64,000 nt of DNA from NCBI GenBank assembly GCA_905221605.1, contig CAJNDS010000222.1, positions 1 to 64,000 on the forward strand, written 5' to 3'. This stretch comes from Symbiodinium natans. Its lineage: Eukaryota > Sar > Dinophyceae > Suessiales > Symbiodiniaceae. The notes under the pieces are model-generated. The model was not told where the DNA came from and searched no databases. It was given only the letters and a program-made list of their open reading frames with translations. Both the position numbers and the translations under genes were made by a program. Each line of letters starts with the position of its first letter. Position 1 is the first letter of the stretch. Positions 41,555-52,293 of this stretch are shown here, in pieces.

Positions 41555-41774
41555 TTAGGTGTAAGGTCTGCTGTAGCTGCTCCCTGGAACAGAAACGGAG
41601 TCTTCACAACTAGGGGCATGCAGTGAAAGAGACGGTTTCCTTACTACGCTGGTTTCCTGGTGTGTGGCTTTGGCATGGATGGTTGGTGCACCCTCCAGGG
41701 ATAGTCTTGCCTTCGCTTTTGCGGATCTTGGCTCTGCTTCCACACCACACCAAGGTGCGCAAGCACTGCCTAGT
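41555..41774 (-). CDS. Possible terminal exon, basic/Ser-rich
   Basis: Minus strand: GGCAG or CTAG acceptor near 41775, then open to TAA (41555-41557): SACAPWCGVEAEPRSAKAKA, RLSLEGAPTIHAKATHQETS, VVRKPSLSLHAPSCEDSVSV, PGSSYSRPYT. A possible preceding exon near 41818-41859 reads KKGCLLACACRLP. No family. Confidence 0.42.
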
Positions 41775-42905
41775 TAGAATTACGGTCGGCTGCTGCTGGT
41801 TGTTGACCTAGGTGCCTGCGGGAGCCGGCAAGCGCACGCCAGCAAGCAGCCCTTCTTCTGCAAGCGAACATCATCGTAGGAAACGTCCCCTTGCCCTTGT
41901 ACTGCTTTGCTTGCCAGGATGGGCTATTCGGCCTTATAATCCCCAAAATCAACCCTACAAAGGGGCTTTTTAAGAGATTATAAGGTATAACCTGGTGAGT
42001 CCACATGCCAACCATACACCCTAAACCCGAAACCCAAAACCCAAAACCCAAACCCCAAAAATGTTTAGGGCACAGGGTCCAAAGTCTCGAGTTTGAGGTG
42101 CTTAGCGGGCGGAGGGACTGAAAATTGAGGGTCTCTAGGGTTTGAGATAAGGGGTTTAGGGTGGTTCAGAATGTTCAGGGGTTTAGGGTTTTGGGCGCTA
42201 AACCCGAAAACCTGAACCCTAAACGAACACCCCGAAGCCTTACAAACACACAGGGTGGGTTTAGGGCTTCAGATTCGGCTTAGATTCTTAAGTTTTAAGG
42301 TTTAGGGTTTAGGGTTTACACCCTGCTTGAGCCAAGAGAAAAGCCCAAGAGCGCCTTGTCTGCAAGGACCCTAAACCCTAAACTCGAGTCTAGGAGGCTG
42401 CTCTTGCGAACGAGGGAATTCGGTATCCTACCAAGTCCCTTGATTGAAGGAACCCTGTTTGTCCGATTTCCCTAATTCTTGAATCCTAACCCCTGAATCC
42501 GACTTCCCACACGGACTAGCAACTAAGTAGCCCCGTGTCAGTAGCCATACTGGAATACGGGAACCGTTGTTGTCTCTGTTTGCTTTTATACCGGAACCCA
42601 AAATACGAACGCACGAAAACGAGAGAAAACGGGTACCGCCGGGCTTGCTGGCGATGTACTCCCTGAACCCTACACCCCGAACCATTGACACCAACTATCA
42701 GCAAAACCTTCTTGAACCGGCTACACCCCTTCGAGCCGAGCGGCGTGTGCTCGAAAGGAACATGCTGCACCTCCGTTCAAGCTGCCCCAGTGTGCTCAGC
42801 TCGACCCCTAACCCTGCAATCCCCACGTCACTCCTGCAGCCCCTGCAGCCTGAGGGTTTATGAGGTCGAGGCGTGGGCCTACTGGCTTCAGGGCACAGGG
42901 CCATA

Positions 42906-43025
42906 CAGGGTGGGGCCCCCTAGTTATAAGTAGAGTTATAAGGGCCCTAAATTGGGTTATAAGGACCCTAAGTTAGGTTAGAAGTCCCTTAACTACAGTT
43001 AGTATAGTAAGGGGGCCCCACCCTG
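42906..43025. mobile_element. 120-bp MITE, same end type as the 1340-bp element
   Basis: Ends CAGGGTGGGGCCCCCTAGTT and, from the other side, CAGGGTGGGGCCCCCTTACT, flanked by TA on both sides. The pattern (CA...GGGCCCC, then TAGTTATA) matches the ends of 6878-8217. Confidence 0.8.
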
Positions 43026-43395
43026 TAGGGTTACACAGGCTTAGGGATGAGGAATTAGGTCTTTTGATGTTAGAAGGGAAGCACGGGTGGGGGAGAGGGA
43101 CAGGTGGGAGGGAAACTGTCTCAATGATGGAATTCAAAAAGCAGATGCAGAGACAGATCATGCTCGCCTTATCGTGCGGCGACAAAGCGTACCCCCTAGA
43201 CTCCTTAAACCCCAAGCCTAAACCCTAAACTCCAAAACCCAAGGCCTAAACACGAAGCGTTCAACTCCTCAAAGACTGGGCGGGGGAGAGGCGAAAGACA
43301 CCCTCTACTCTAAGGTCCGGTTTGCGCCTGTAAGGATTCAGGGTCAAGGATTTAGGTTTTTAGGGTTTAGGGTTCAGGGTTTAGGGATTAGGGAT

Positions 43396-43505
43396 AAGGT
43401 TTAGGGTTTAGGGTTTAGGGTTTAGGGTTTAGGGTTTAGGGTTTAGGGTTTAGGGTTTAGGGTTTAGGGTTTAGGGTTTAGGGTTTAGGGTTCAGGGTTT
43501 AGGCT
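43396..43505. repeat. Long telomere-like array (TTTAGGG)
   Basis: About 15 units. Confidence 0.92.
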
Positions 43506-43610
43506 CAGGGGGACTTCCAATGGTTGTCCGGCATGCAGTTCCAGCCTGCGTCGCCGTGAGCAGCGGGCCTGCACGGGCACTAGGAGCGGGTGAAGTGCAC
43601 CAGAAAAGAA

Positions 43611-43737
43611 TGGTTTAGGGTTTAGGGTTTAGGGTTTAGGGTTTAGGGTGTTGGGTTTAGGGTTTAGGGTTTAGGGTTTAGGGTTTAGGGTTTAGGGTTT
43701 AGGGTTTAGGGTTTAGGGTTTAGGGTTTAGGGTTTAC
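43611..43737. repeat. Long telomere-like array (TTTAGGG)
   Basis: About 17 units, one TGTTGGG variant. Confidence 0.92.
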
Positions 43738-43739
43738 GG

Positions 43740-44360
43740 GGCTTCCAAGGTCCTAAGCCCCTGAACAAAACCCAAATCACAAAAACCCGCAGCCTTCCCA
43801 AGCTTCAGCTCCAACCGCACCAACCGCAAAAGTCGACCCAGATCCCCAGTAAACCGGGCGGAGGCCGGTGGGTTCAGAGTTTGAAGGCTCAGGGTTTAGT
43901 TCAGGGTTTAGAGTTTAGGGCTTAGGGTCGGGACCAGGATTTAGGATTGTACATAGATGCTTCTGAAGACTTGTATGAGCCTACGGCTTTTAGTGTTTGT
44001 ACTGTTTATAGTGTTGATAAGGTTTAGACGGCTTCTAGGGATTGCAGGGGCTTGATATCCCTACAAGCTATAGGGTTTAGATGCTTCACAGGGCTTTGTG
44101 CAGCGCTTTGCAGGGTTTAGTGGGGTCTCTGTGAGCTCCGTTTTGATACTTTAGGTGGTGAATTAGAGCCACCGAACCCTCAACCCTATAAACACGTACA
44201 AACACTAAACCCGGGCCTTATCCCATAAACCCCCGCAACGCTAGACCCTGCGGCCCTAAACACTAAACTTAAAAACCCTAAATCCTAAACTTAGAACCGC
44301 AAACCCTAAGCTTAAACCCCTGAACCCTAAACTTAAAACCCTAAACCCTTAAACCCGAAA
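43740..44360. other. Spacer
   Basis: Degenerate telomere-like units and short islands; no gene is supported. Confidence 0.45.
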
Positions 44361-44370
44361 TCCCAACCTT

Positions 44371-44556
44371 CTCTTGCATTTGCAAGGTTGAGGCCACGCC
44401 TGCGGAGTTGGCGATTTGCTCCAGCAAGGCTCCGTAGTAGATGCCTTGCCAGAAACCCTCAACTTCAAAAGCCTCATATGTCGATGGGCCAAGGTTTCAT
44501 ATACGCCAAGAACAAGGGCTTCTTTGACGAAAGAGGCATAGCGTTCTTTATCTATG
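44371..44556 (-). CDS. Coding-like block with two overlapping frames
   Basis: On the minus strand the first half reads DKERYASFVKEALVLGVYET after CATAG|AT. The second half, in another frame, reads GFWQGIYYGALLEQIANSAG and VASTLQMQEK before AAG|GTTGGG. Both look coding. A frameshift, a missed short intron or one false frame are all possible. The second faintly recalls the C-terminal part of p25-alpha domains (F...AL..IA...GV), and this block is downstream of the TPPP-like exons, but the link is weak. Confidence 0.4.
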
Positions 44557-45057
44557 TCATTTGACGAAACCCATATCTTTCACATCTTCCCCAAAGAAAT
44601 CATGATCATTTGTGACGAAAAAAGCATGTCTTCCTTCTTCTCATCTAGAATGGCACCAGATTTTTCATGATAACACGTCGTGAAAGGCGCAAATGTAGAA
44701 AACAGACCTCGCAGGCGTAAAGTCCTGAACCCCTGAAACCCTGAAGGGCCCCGAAGACTCCGAAGGGCCTTCAAGCCCTGAAACCTTAAGACCCCACAAA
44801 GCTTTAGAGCCTGAAGGCCTACAGCCCTGAAACCCTAGAGGGTTTCTTAGAGCCTGAAACCCTTTGAAATCTACAATCACGGGTTCCTAGAGCCTGAAGC
44901 TAAAACCTACAATAACGGGTGCCTCAGGGCGGAACCCTGAAACCACAACCCTGAAACCCTCACCTAAAGCTCTGAAAGCCTAAAGCCCTGAAACCCTAGA
45001 CCTAAACCCCAAACCCTACCCACCTAAACCCCTAAACCCCTAAACACTGAAACACTA

Positions 45058-45138
45058 ACAGGCTTTGTTGAAGCCTTTGTGGCAGGCCGATCTCAGGCGC
45101 TCACCTCGCTTCTGGCTCACCATCCACACGGCCTGCAA
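45058..45138 (-). CDS. Possible terminal exon
   Basis: Minus strand: TTTGCAG|GCC, AVWMVSQKRGERLRSACHKG, FNKAC and TAG. Good acceptor. A plus-strand frame is also open. Confidence 0.35.
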
Positions 45139-45189
45139 AGCTCAGGGGGTTTGGGGCTTCGCGTTTTGGGCCTAGGGTTTCAAGTTTAG

Positions 45190-45290
45190 GGTCTGGGGTT
45201 TAGGGTTTAGGGTTTAGGGTTTAGGGGTTAGGGTTTAGGGTTTAGGGTTTAGGGTTTAGGGTTTAGGGTTTAGGGTTTAGGGTTTGTTTA
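45190..45290. repeat. Telomere-like array (TTTAGGG)
   Basis: About 14 units. Confidence 0.9.
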
Positions 45291-45372
45291 GGTCTGGGTT
45301 GCGGGAGTTTCTGGATGATGGTATTGGAGCTTCGGGCTTTCCAGAGGGGTCGAGCGATACAACACTCCTATT

Positions 45373-45470
45373 CTATACTGAACTTAGAACCCTAGCAAAA
45401 GTTTTAAGTTTGGCTGTTTCTGAGGAGTTTTTTTAAAAGTACCAAAAAAATCCAAGAATCCCTACGGGTT
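45373..45470. repeat. Introner-like repeat, copy 1
   Basis: Shares TATACTGAACTTAGAACCCT and AGCAAAA at one end and TCCAAGAATCCC at the other with 54366-54470, where the element is an intron of the TIR-like gene. Confidence 0.6.
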
Positions 45471-45598
45471 CCGTGTACCCCTGCATATGGGTCTAAGCAG
45501 CTGTAGTTAAACCCCCACACTGAACTGCCCATGAACCTCCAAGTGCTCTAAACCCGGAAAGTAATCTAGACCCTGAACCCCTCGAACCCCGAATCCCC

Positions 45599-45638
45599 GA
45601 ATTCGTGACCTCCTCGAACTGGGCCATGCTAATCTTCC
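45599..45638 (-). ncRNA. U6 snRNA-like relic
   Basis: Minus strand GGAAGATTAGCATGGCCC has 17 bases identical to the conserved U6 core (GAAGATTAGCATGGCCC), followed by GAGGTCACGAATTCG, which resembles the downstream GATGACACGCAAATTCG of U6. The ACAGAGA box just upstream is not intact and the 5' stem is absent, so it is a fragment or pseudogene. Confidence 0.45.
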
Positions 45639-46065
45639 GATGTCCGCGCTTGCAAACCTGCAGCCGGCTTAGGTTCAGTGTTTAGGGTGTTTGGAGAAGG
45701 CCGTTTAGGGATTGCGGTTTTGGGTTTAAGTTCAGGCTTTCTATGCTGCACCTCAGCTCCAAAACGGCTTCGGCCAAAGAGAGTTCTACTGCCCAACCCG
45801 AAGCCCTAAACACGGAAGCCCAAACAGAAACCGAGTCCAAAACCCTGCAGAAAGTATCAAGCCTCGGCCATTGTCAGAACCAGAACTCCCAGTCTCCAAA
45901 CACGCAGGGTACCCTAAGCGCAAATCCCCGAAGCCTGTACTTTGACCCCCAGTGCTTGGGGACTTAAACTAAACAGAACTTGTGTGAATGCCTGAACTCA
46001 GCCATTTCCAAACCCAAACTTGAATCAGAGCTGTCAGAGCCTCAGAGCCCTAAACCCTAGCGTCC

Positions 46066-48310
46066 CTAGCGTGGTGCCGCCTTTGCAAAGATGAGGTCGG
46101 CGTCCACCGCGGAGAACCTTTGTGGCTGACAACTGCAATACTATGCCCTTATAGGGTTTAGGGTTTGGGGTTTGGGTTTTGGGTTTCGGGCTGAGGGCAG
46201 TGTAGAGTCAAGGCTTCGGAAGCAGAGGGGGCTTGAGTTCACCGGATCTGGGGAGTGTAGGGTTAAGGAGCAGAGGACGGCCTGGGGGCCCAGGAAGTCG
46301 GAAGAGCTAACCCTTGAAAGTGGCTTTTGCAAGCAGGAAGCCTTCTACAAGGCATTGAATCTGAACCGAGCGCTGCGGCTCTAAGAATCCAAAACCCCCA
46401 AGCCCGAAACCCTCTTAACCCTCTTAACCCCTATCAACCCCTATAACCCCCTGAAAACCCCTGCCAATGACGAAAAACTCTTTAACCCCAATCAACCCTC
46501 TAAACCCTATAAAAACTCTAAACCCTAAACCCTAAACCCTAAACCCCCCCCTGACAAAAAGCAGCACCCGCAACCCCCTCCCCCGCAACTCGTGGGCGCG
46601 AGGCTTCTTGTCAATTAGGCCGCAGTCCTGACTTTTGGGGTAGCTACATGTGTTTAGGGTTTAGGGTTTAGGGTTTAGGGTTTAGGGTTAGGGTTTAGGG
46701 TTTAGGGTTTAGGGTTTAGGGTTTAGGGTTTAGGGTTTAGGGTTTAGGGTTTAGGGTTTAGGGTTTAGGGTTTAGGGTTTAGGGTTTAGGGTTTAGGGTT
46801 TAGGGTTTAGGGTTTAGGGTTTAGGGTTTAAGGTTTAAAAGGGTACCCCTTCTCTACCTTCCATGGCCCCTATACACATGAAGGGGCCGTACATCATGTA
46901 GCCTCAGGGCTGCACCTGGTGACAGGGCTGCAGCGCAACTGACAAAAGACGCCCCCAGGAGCCATGCCCTTCGGAGTGGAGCTTTGCAGCGACCCCCGAC
47001 TCTGCAAATGAGGCAAACCCGAATCTTTTTTCCACAGGGTTTAGGGTTTAGGGTTTAGGGTTTAGGGTTTAGGGTTTAGGGTTTAGGGTTTATTCAGGCC
47101 CTAAACCCGCGTGACATGAAGACACCCCATGGGTAACAGGCTGGTCTTTGCCTCCCCGTCTGTTGGACAAGATCCCAAGCTCTATAAACCCCCACAAACC
47201 CTGTAAACTTAATAAACTTAGTACACCCGCCTACACCCGATAAACCCTAATGAAACCCTGTAAGCCCTATAAACCTATGGTTTTTGGAGACACGGAGCCA
47301 CAAAGATCCTCCAAACCCCTCCTGCACCCTCATCAGCCTCGCTTCAGGGCTTAGGGTTTAGGGTTTAGGTTTTGGGGTTTAGGGCTTAGGGTTTAGGGCT
47401 TAGGGTTCAAAGGGTTTGCAAGGTTTGAAGGGTTCTTAAGGGTCTTGGGCACCCTAAACGAAACCCAGGAAACAAAGGCCCCGAAGGCCTCAACTTTACA
47501 ACCCCCTGAAGCCTAAACTCTCTACCCCTGATGCCCTACAGCCTCTAAACACGAGCCCCCTGAAGCCCCAAAGCCTGAAACTCTAAGCCCTAAACTCTAA
47601 ACCCTAAACCCTAAACCCCACTCCCTAAACCCTAAACCCTAAACCCTAAACCCTAAACCCTAAACCCTAAACCCTAAACCCTAAACCCTAAACCTCAAGC
47701 TTTGTGAACAACCAGGAGCTCCTTGCAGAGCTTGGAGAATGCTGGGCCGTCCATGGCCTCAGTTTTGGGAGGGTTTAGCGTTTAGGGTTTAGGGTTTAGG
47801 GTTTAGGGTTTAGGGTTGAGGGTTTAGGGTTTAGGGTTAAGGGTTTAAGGGTTTAGGGTTTAGGGTTTAGGGTTTAGGGTTTAGGGTTTAGGGTTTAGGG
47901 TTGAGGGTTTAGGGTTTAGGGTGCCGACCCACGTTCCAAAAGCCCCTAAACGCCCCAAAACCCTGTAGATGCGACGTACCCTTCAGACCCCTCTGAACCC
48001 TGTTTAAGCCCTATGAACGCCAATAAACCCCAATATGCACAACTAAAAGTCACACATTGGGATGTTCCCCTTATACTAACAGTCCTTAATCGGGATTACA
48101 GTACGCCCTCATATAATCTCTAATTCAGGATAAAGGGGGAACATCTAAACCCTAAACCCTAAACCCTAAACCCTAAACCCTAAACCCTAAACCCTAAACC
48201 CTAACCCCCCCCCAAGTCATACACCCCGTGTGAGCCCTGAAGCCCTAAATCCGAACTAACAAGCCGCGGCAAAGTCAGCCCGTGGCTCGTCTGCCAGTTC
48301 CGCAGAAGGC
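46066..48310 (-). CDS. TPPP/p25-alpha-like gene (four exons recovered)
   Basis: Minus-strand exons: 48287-48310, 47722-47757, 46605-46627 and 46066-46117. Joined product: AFCGTGRR - AMDGPAFSKLCK - DCGLIDKK - FSAVDADLIFAKAAP. This is the core of the p25-alpha (tubulin polymerisation-promoting) domain, which runs F...MDG..F.KLC.D..(L/I)(V/I)D...FT..D.DL.F.K. Introns: GC-AG (529 nt), GA-AG (1094 nt), GC-AG (487 nt), all with matching phase. The second intron holds some 25 TTTAGGG units; the first holds a MITE-1 copy. The last exon runs to a TAG at 46066-46068, but the domain normally continues, so either a GC donor (C|GCTAGG) is used or the protein is truncated. The N-terminal exon of 24 nt is the least sure. 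Family members bind or stabilise microtubules; in protists they are often flagellar. Confidence 0.72.
46648..46836. repeat. Telomere-like array (TTTAGGG), about 25 units, inside a TPPP intron
   Basis: One unit is shortened to TTAGGG near 46686; otherwise perfect. In the gene sense it reads CCCTAAA. Confidence 0.93.
47770..47925. repeat. Telomere-like array with TTGAGGG variants, inside a TPPP intron
   Basis: About 21 units of TTTAGGG with several TTGAGGG and TTAAGGG units. Confidence 0.9.
48058..48149. mobile_element. MITE-1 copy in a TPPP intron, right end replaced by CCCTAAA
   Basis: TTGGGATGTTCCCCTTATAC on the left; the right end AAAGGGGGAACATC runs straight into CTAAACCCTAAACCC, so the last bases of the element are missing. 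Confidence 0.75.
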
Positions 48311-48354
48311 CTGTTCCAGGCCGTTTAGGGTTTAGGGTTTCGGGTTTTGGGTTT

Positions 48355-48435
48355 TGGGTTTAGGGTTTAGGGTTTAGGGTTTAGGGTTTAGGGTTTAGGG
48401 TTTAGGGTTTAGGGTTTAGGGTTTAGGGTTTAGGG
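48355..48435. repeat. Telomere-like array (TTTAGGG)
   Basis: About eleven units, preceded by TTTTGGG variants. Confidence 0.9.
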
Positions 48436-48439
48436 GTCT

Positions 48440-48960
48440 CAATCTAGGATGGAACCCAAAACCCAAAACCCCAAACCCTAAACCCTGCAGGGCTGTTTTC
48501 TGAACCCCCTAGGTGTACTCAAGGGACTCTAACTTTGGACCCCTAACGCTGTACCCTTGGGTTTGTGGACCCTTATTTGAAGATCCTGCAGGGGAATATA
48601 AGGGCCACTTTGGGAGCATATTGAGGGAAACCTCGAAGGGTACATCCTTGCAGGTCCGAGTATGACTCGCTTGATTTACGAGAGCTTATGGTTGTACATT
48701 TTATCGAAAGGACATCGGGTGCAGGGTTTACGTCAACCTTGGAAGGAACGAGGGTACTCAGATTTGGGTCTTGAGGAAAATGCGAAGCCACGCCGAACCA
48801 CCCAAACCCCGCTAAACCCCTAACTGAGTCTTCGGCTCAGGGCTTTTGGGGCCCCGAAACCCCAAACCCTAAACCCTAAATCCTAAACTGAGTCTTAGGT
48901 TCACGGTTTTTGGGGCCCCAAAACCCCGAACCCTAAATCCTAAACCCTAAACCCTGAACC
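48440..48960. other. Spacer with an ORF of unknown value
   Basis: A 72-codon minus ORF at 48573-48791 contains TCTLRG-type sequence resembling a repeat also seen near 36355-36390 (CTTCGGGGTTTCCAACC), so it is more likely a dispersed repeat than a gene. Confidence 0.4.
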
Positions 48961-48965
48961 CGGGT

Positions 48966-49025
48966 TCCTCTGCAAACAGGCAGCGCCGAGGCCTTGAAGA
49001 CCTCCTGATACGAGCTGGTGCCATC
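48966..49025 (-). CDS. Possible internal exon
   Basis: Minus strand: CATCCAG|GAT, DGTSSYQEVFKASALPVC, then a G-rich donor region. The frame stays open upstream (NTCVAIQ). No family. Confidence 0.42.
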
Positions 49026-49504
49026 CTGGATGGCGACACAGGTGTTGGATTTGGGGTTTCAGGGGTTTCCTACTTGTAAAATATTGAACTCTAGGGCCCT
49101 AGATCCTAAACCCTGAACCCTAAACCCTTTTCTGGGGGGTTTTAGATCTCAAGGGTTCAGGGTGGCGTTTAGGACCCGTTCAGGGTCGTAGGACACTGAG
49201 GGCTTTGGGGCGGCCAGAAGAAGTGGTTTAGGACTTAGGGATGCGGGAATTGTTAACAAAAAATCGTTGTAGCTGGTTTGATGGGCAGAAACCGCCAGTG
49301 GAAAACGTGGATGTGGAACCTATTTGGACGATCAACCTATTTCTTCAACTACGCAAGAACCTTCCCTAAACCCTACACCCTAAACACCCGAAACCCTGAG
49401 CTCTGCAGGCCAAGGGGTGCTTGCTTGTCGTGGACATGGTGGAGGAATTTGCCAGTGCAACGCGTCGGGATTTGCGGAGCTTTCAGTCACGAGCCCTAAC
49501 CTTG

Positions 49505-49602
49505 AAATGTGCCCCCTCATACTAGCAGCTCCTTCATCGGGATTCTAGTACCTCCGAGTATAATCCCTATTCAGGACTGTCAGCATGAGAGGGAACATCC
49601 CA
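49505..49602. mobile_element. MITE-1 copy
   Basis: ATGTGCCCCCTCATACTAGC facing TGAGAGGGAACATCCCA. About 98 bp, complete. Confidence 0.72.
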
Positions 49603-49754
49603 ACCTAAACCCCTTTACGGTTTAGGGTTTAGGGTTTAGGGTTTAGGGTTTAGGGTAAGAACCCCCCAAAAACTGGGCCCAAAAAACTCCGAAAGCCCCC
49701 TAAAACCCTAGAGCCCTGGAGCCTGGGAGTTGAAGCTTACTCATGAAGAAGGGT

Positions 49755-49900
49755 TTAGGGTTTTAGAGTTAGGGTTTAGGGTTTAGGGTTTAGGGTTTAG
49801 GGTTTAGGGTTTAGGGTTGAGGGTTGAGGGTTGAGGGTTTAGGGTTTAGGGTTTAGGGTTGAGGGTTTAGGGTTTAGGGTTTAGGGTTTAGGGTTTGGGT
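49755..49900. repeat. Telomere-like array with TTGAGGG variants
   Basis: About 20 units; TTGAGGG units cluster at 49818-49840. Confidence 0.9.
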
Positions 49901-50311
49901 TTTGGGTCTGGGGTTTAGGGTTGATCGTTTAGGGCTCAGGGTTTAGGGTTTAGCTTAGCTCATGAAGAAGGGCTCCTGAACCTTCCACCCTTAATGTTGC
50001 ACCCGGTTTAGTATCGGCCCCCTCTTTAAAGACAAACTGGCCGAATTATTCAGGACATGCTGACTGTTTAGGACTCCCTCTATAAAGACAAATCGTCCGG
50101 GCGCCGTAAGAAAATTCCACGTGGCGCGCCTTTAAAAAAGATAACCGGGCATCGCTGCCCCTTTTGAACCTATCTAAACTCCTCCCTATTAAAATCATAT
50201 AAGCCCCCGGGGCCGTGTAATCAGGATCCCATCCACGCCTCGACTGTTCAGGGGGGGGGGGGGGGGGGGGGCCCCACACTAAACCGGGTGCAACATTAAC
50301 CCCTACACCTT

Positions 50312-50416
50312 GCCACGTTCCCTCGTATACTAACAGTCCTTAATGGGGAGTACAATAGGAGGTACGATAACTCCCATTAAGGACCTGTTAGTGTTAGTAT
50401 AAGGGGGAACATCCCA
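50312..50416. mobile_element. MITE-1, complete reference copy
   Basis: CGTTCCCTCGTATACTAACA and AGTCCTTAATGGGGAG on the left pair with CTCCCATTAAGGAC, TGTTAG and AGTATAAGGGGGAACATCCC on the right, about 105 bp. Other copies: 21911-21998, 32837-32936, 33877-33968, 34884-34933 (half), 36718-36772 (partial), 38718-38760 (half), 39256-39317 (short), 48058-48149, 49505-49602, 52294-52380. No coding capacity. Confidence 0.8.
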
Positions 50417-50548
50417 ACCTACACCCCAAAAATCCCTGAGCCAAAGTTGCCAATAACATCCTTCCCATCCTTCTCCCTATACTCCCCTTAGAACCTGACA
50501 AAAAATAGTGTTTTTTAAATACCCTCTTGGGTTTTATATAAACAAAAA

Positions 50549-50551
<3 letters not shown>

Positions 50552-50590
<39 letters not shown>
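50552..50590. repeat. Poly(A) tract of about 39
   Basis: Pure A run following TATAAACAAAAATAT; no retroposed gene is recognisable upstream. Confidence 0.9.
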
Positions 50591-50593
<3 letters not shown>

Positions 50594-50861
50594 CCAAGGG
50601 GGATATAGCTCCTTCGTGAAGAAGCATGATAAATCGCCCAAATCTCCACTTCTCAACCTGTGATACACCATTCTAACGCACCCTAAACTCCTGAACTGGC
50701 AGGCTGCCTGCCGAAGAGACGGCGAAGCCGAAACCACCGCCTGAAACGTGCAAGAAGGCACTCGGGTTAGGGTTTAGGGTTAGGGGTTCGGCGGGCATTT
50801 TGGAGTTTCAGCTTCGGGGATTACGGGTTCGGTCTGTGCAACGCATGGGGCTTGGGGGTTT

Positions 50862-50960
50862 TGTTGGGCAATGTGCACCGCTTGTGGCGCGTAGGGGCCC
50901 ATAACCAACCCGGTTCCCAAGCAACCTAGCAACAAGAGTACCCGTTTCACTTTATCAGGT
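50862..50960 (-). CDS. Possible exon with a hydrophobic segment
   Basis: Minus strand reads KVKRVLLLLGCLGTGLVMGP then YAPQAVHIAQQNP, like a signal peptide or membrane segment. Splice edges are not fixed. Confidence 0.38.
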
Positions 50961-50974
50961 CTACGTTGGGGTTT

Positions 50975-51180
50975 AGGGTTTAGGGTTCGGTTTAGGGTTT
51001 AGGGTTTAGGGTTTAGGGTTTAGGGTTTAGGGTTTAGGGTTTAGGGTTTAGGGTTTAGGGTTTAGGTGTTTAGGGGTTTAGGGGTTTAGGGTTTAGGGTT
51101 TAGGGTTTAGGGTTTAGGGTTTAGGGTTTAGGGTTTAGGGTTTAGGGTTTAGGGTTTAGGGTTTAGGGTTTAGGGTTTAG
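50975..51180. repeat. Long telomere-like array (TTTAGGG)
   Basis: About 27 units with a GTGTTTAGGGG interruption near 51066. Confidence 0.92.
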
Positions 51181-51460
51181 CACCCTAAACCCCCAAACCC
51201 TAACACCCCAAGCCCAAAGAATTGGGAATCAGGGCTCTGCTGGGCATCCCCATCCCCCAAAACCCAAAACCCAAAACCCTAAACCCTAAACCCTAAACCC
51301 TAAAGCCCCAGATCACTGGAGCCGATGCAGCCGAACGGCCTACAAGATCCATGTCAGTACGGGCTGCATCCTATGGGGCTTCCGGGGTTTAGGGTTTTAG
51401 GGTTTTAGGGTTTTAGGGTTTCTTTCAGGGTTATTTAGAGTTATATATAAGGGCTTGGGG

Positions 51461-51656
51461 GGTAAAGCTCTCTGAATGGGGGGTCCACTTGAGGGCTTCG
51501 ATTATGCGGAAGCCTGATGATTTGGGTGAGAGGAAACACTCCCCGAAGACCAAGACACCTAATTTTGACTTCTTTTTTGTAGACGACCACCTCAATTAAA
51601 TCGTCCCCTCCCTTGGTCCAGTGACTCTTTTCATAGAGAAAGGTAGAAGACACCTA
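51461..51656 (-). CDS. Possible exon
   Basis: Minus strand open stretch: STFLYEKSHWTKGGDDLIEV, VVYKKEVKIRCLGLRGVFPL, TQIIRLPHN. Follows ATTTAG|GTG. Coding-like, no family. Confidence 0.4.
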
Positions 51657-51849
51657 AATGCGTGGCATTCAGGGTTAGGGCTTGAGGGCTTACCCTAAAC
51701 CCTAAACCTTAAACCCTAAACCCTAAACCCTAAACCAGGGCAAGGGGAAGGAAAGTCCCGAACATGCCGACCGGGTCTTGCCTGCGCAGCTGTCGCCAAA
51801 ATCCTGCGTTTCAATCAGACCAGAGAGTCCCCAAATCCTCAGGTAGGAA

Positions 51850-51915
51850 CCCCTAAACCCTAAACCCTAAACCCTAAACCCTAAACCCTAAACCCTAAAC
51901 CCTAAACCCTAAGCC
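51850..51915. repeat. Telomere-like array (CCCTAAA)
   Basis: Nine units. Confidence 0.9.
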
Positions 51916-52293
51916 TCCTGGATCATGAACAGGCAAACCCCTTATGCCAAAAGCTCTGAACCCCTAGTGCCTAATCCCCCCGCCCCACCACAGCAATCTC
52001 TGGACCCTTCAGGACGTGATGTGAAGCTACAAGACTTACAGGGGGTTTGGGGTTCAGGGTTTAGAGTTTAGGGTTTAGGGTTCAGGGTTTAGGGCTTAGG
52101 GCTTGGGGCCGAACCATCCCAAGCACAATTGTTGCCAACTGGCAGCCAAGTTCCCAGACTCACGCACAACCTCAACCCTAAACCCCAAACCCTAAACCCT
52201 GAACCCTGAACCCTCAATCCAGCAAGCTTATGCTGGGAGATTGCGGGGCTGAGGGTGTCTGCAGGACTCGGGCTGAACGGGCAGGTCACTTCT

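Noticed and set aside
42567-42863. 98-codon plus ORF
   Set aside because: Overlapping frames are open on both strands; no splice, start or homology support.
46916-47159. Two well-bounded coding-like stretches, 46916-47001 (ESGVAAKLHSEGHGSWGRLL-like) and 47107-47159
   Set aside because: They have good splice sites and matching phases but lie inside the TPPP intron, where the domain needs SKLCK joined directly to DCGLID. They show how easily chance exons appear here, and are why other exons without homology get low confidence.
48573-48791. 72-codon minus ORF
   Set aside because: Part resembles a short sequence also present near 36355-36390, so a dispersed repeat is more likely.
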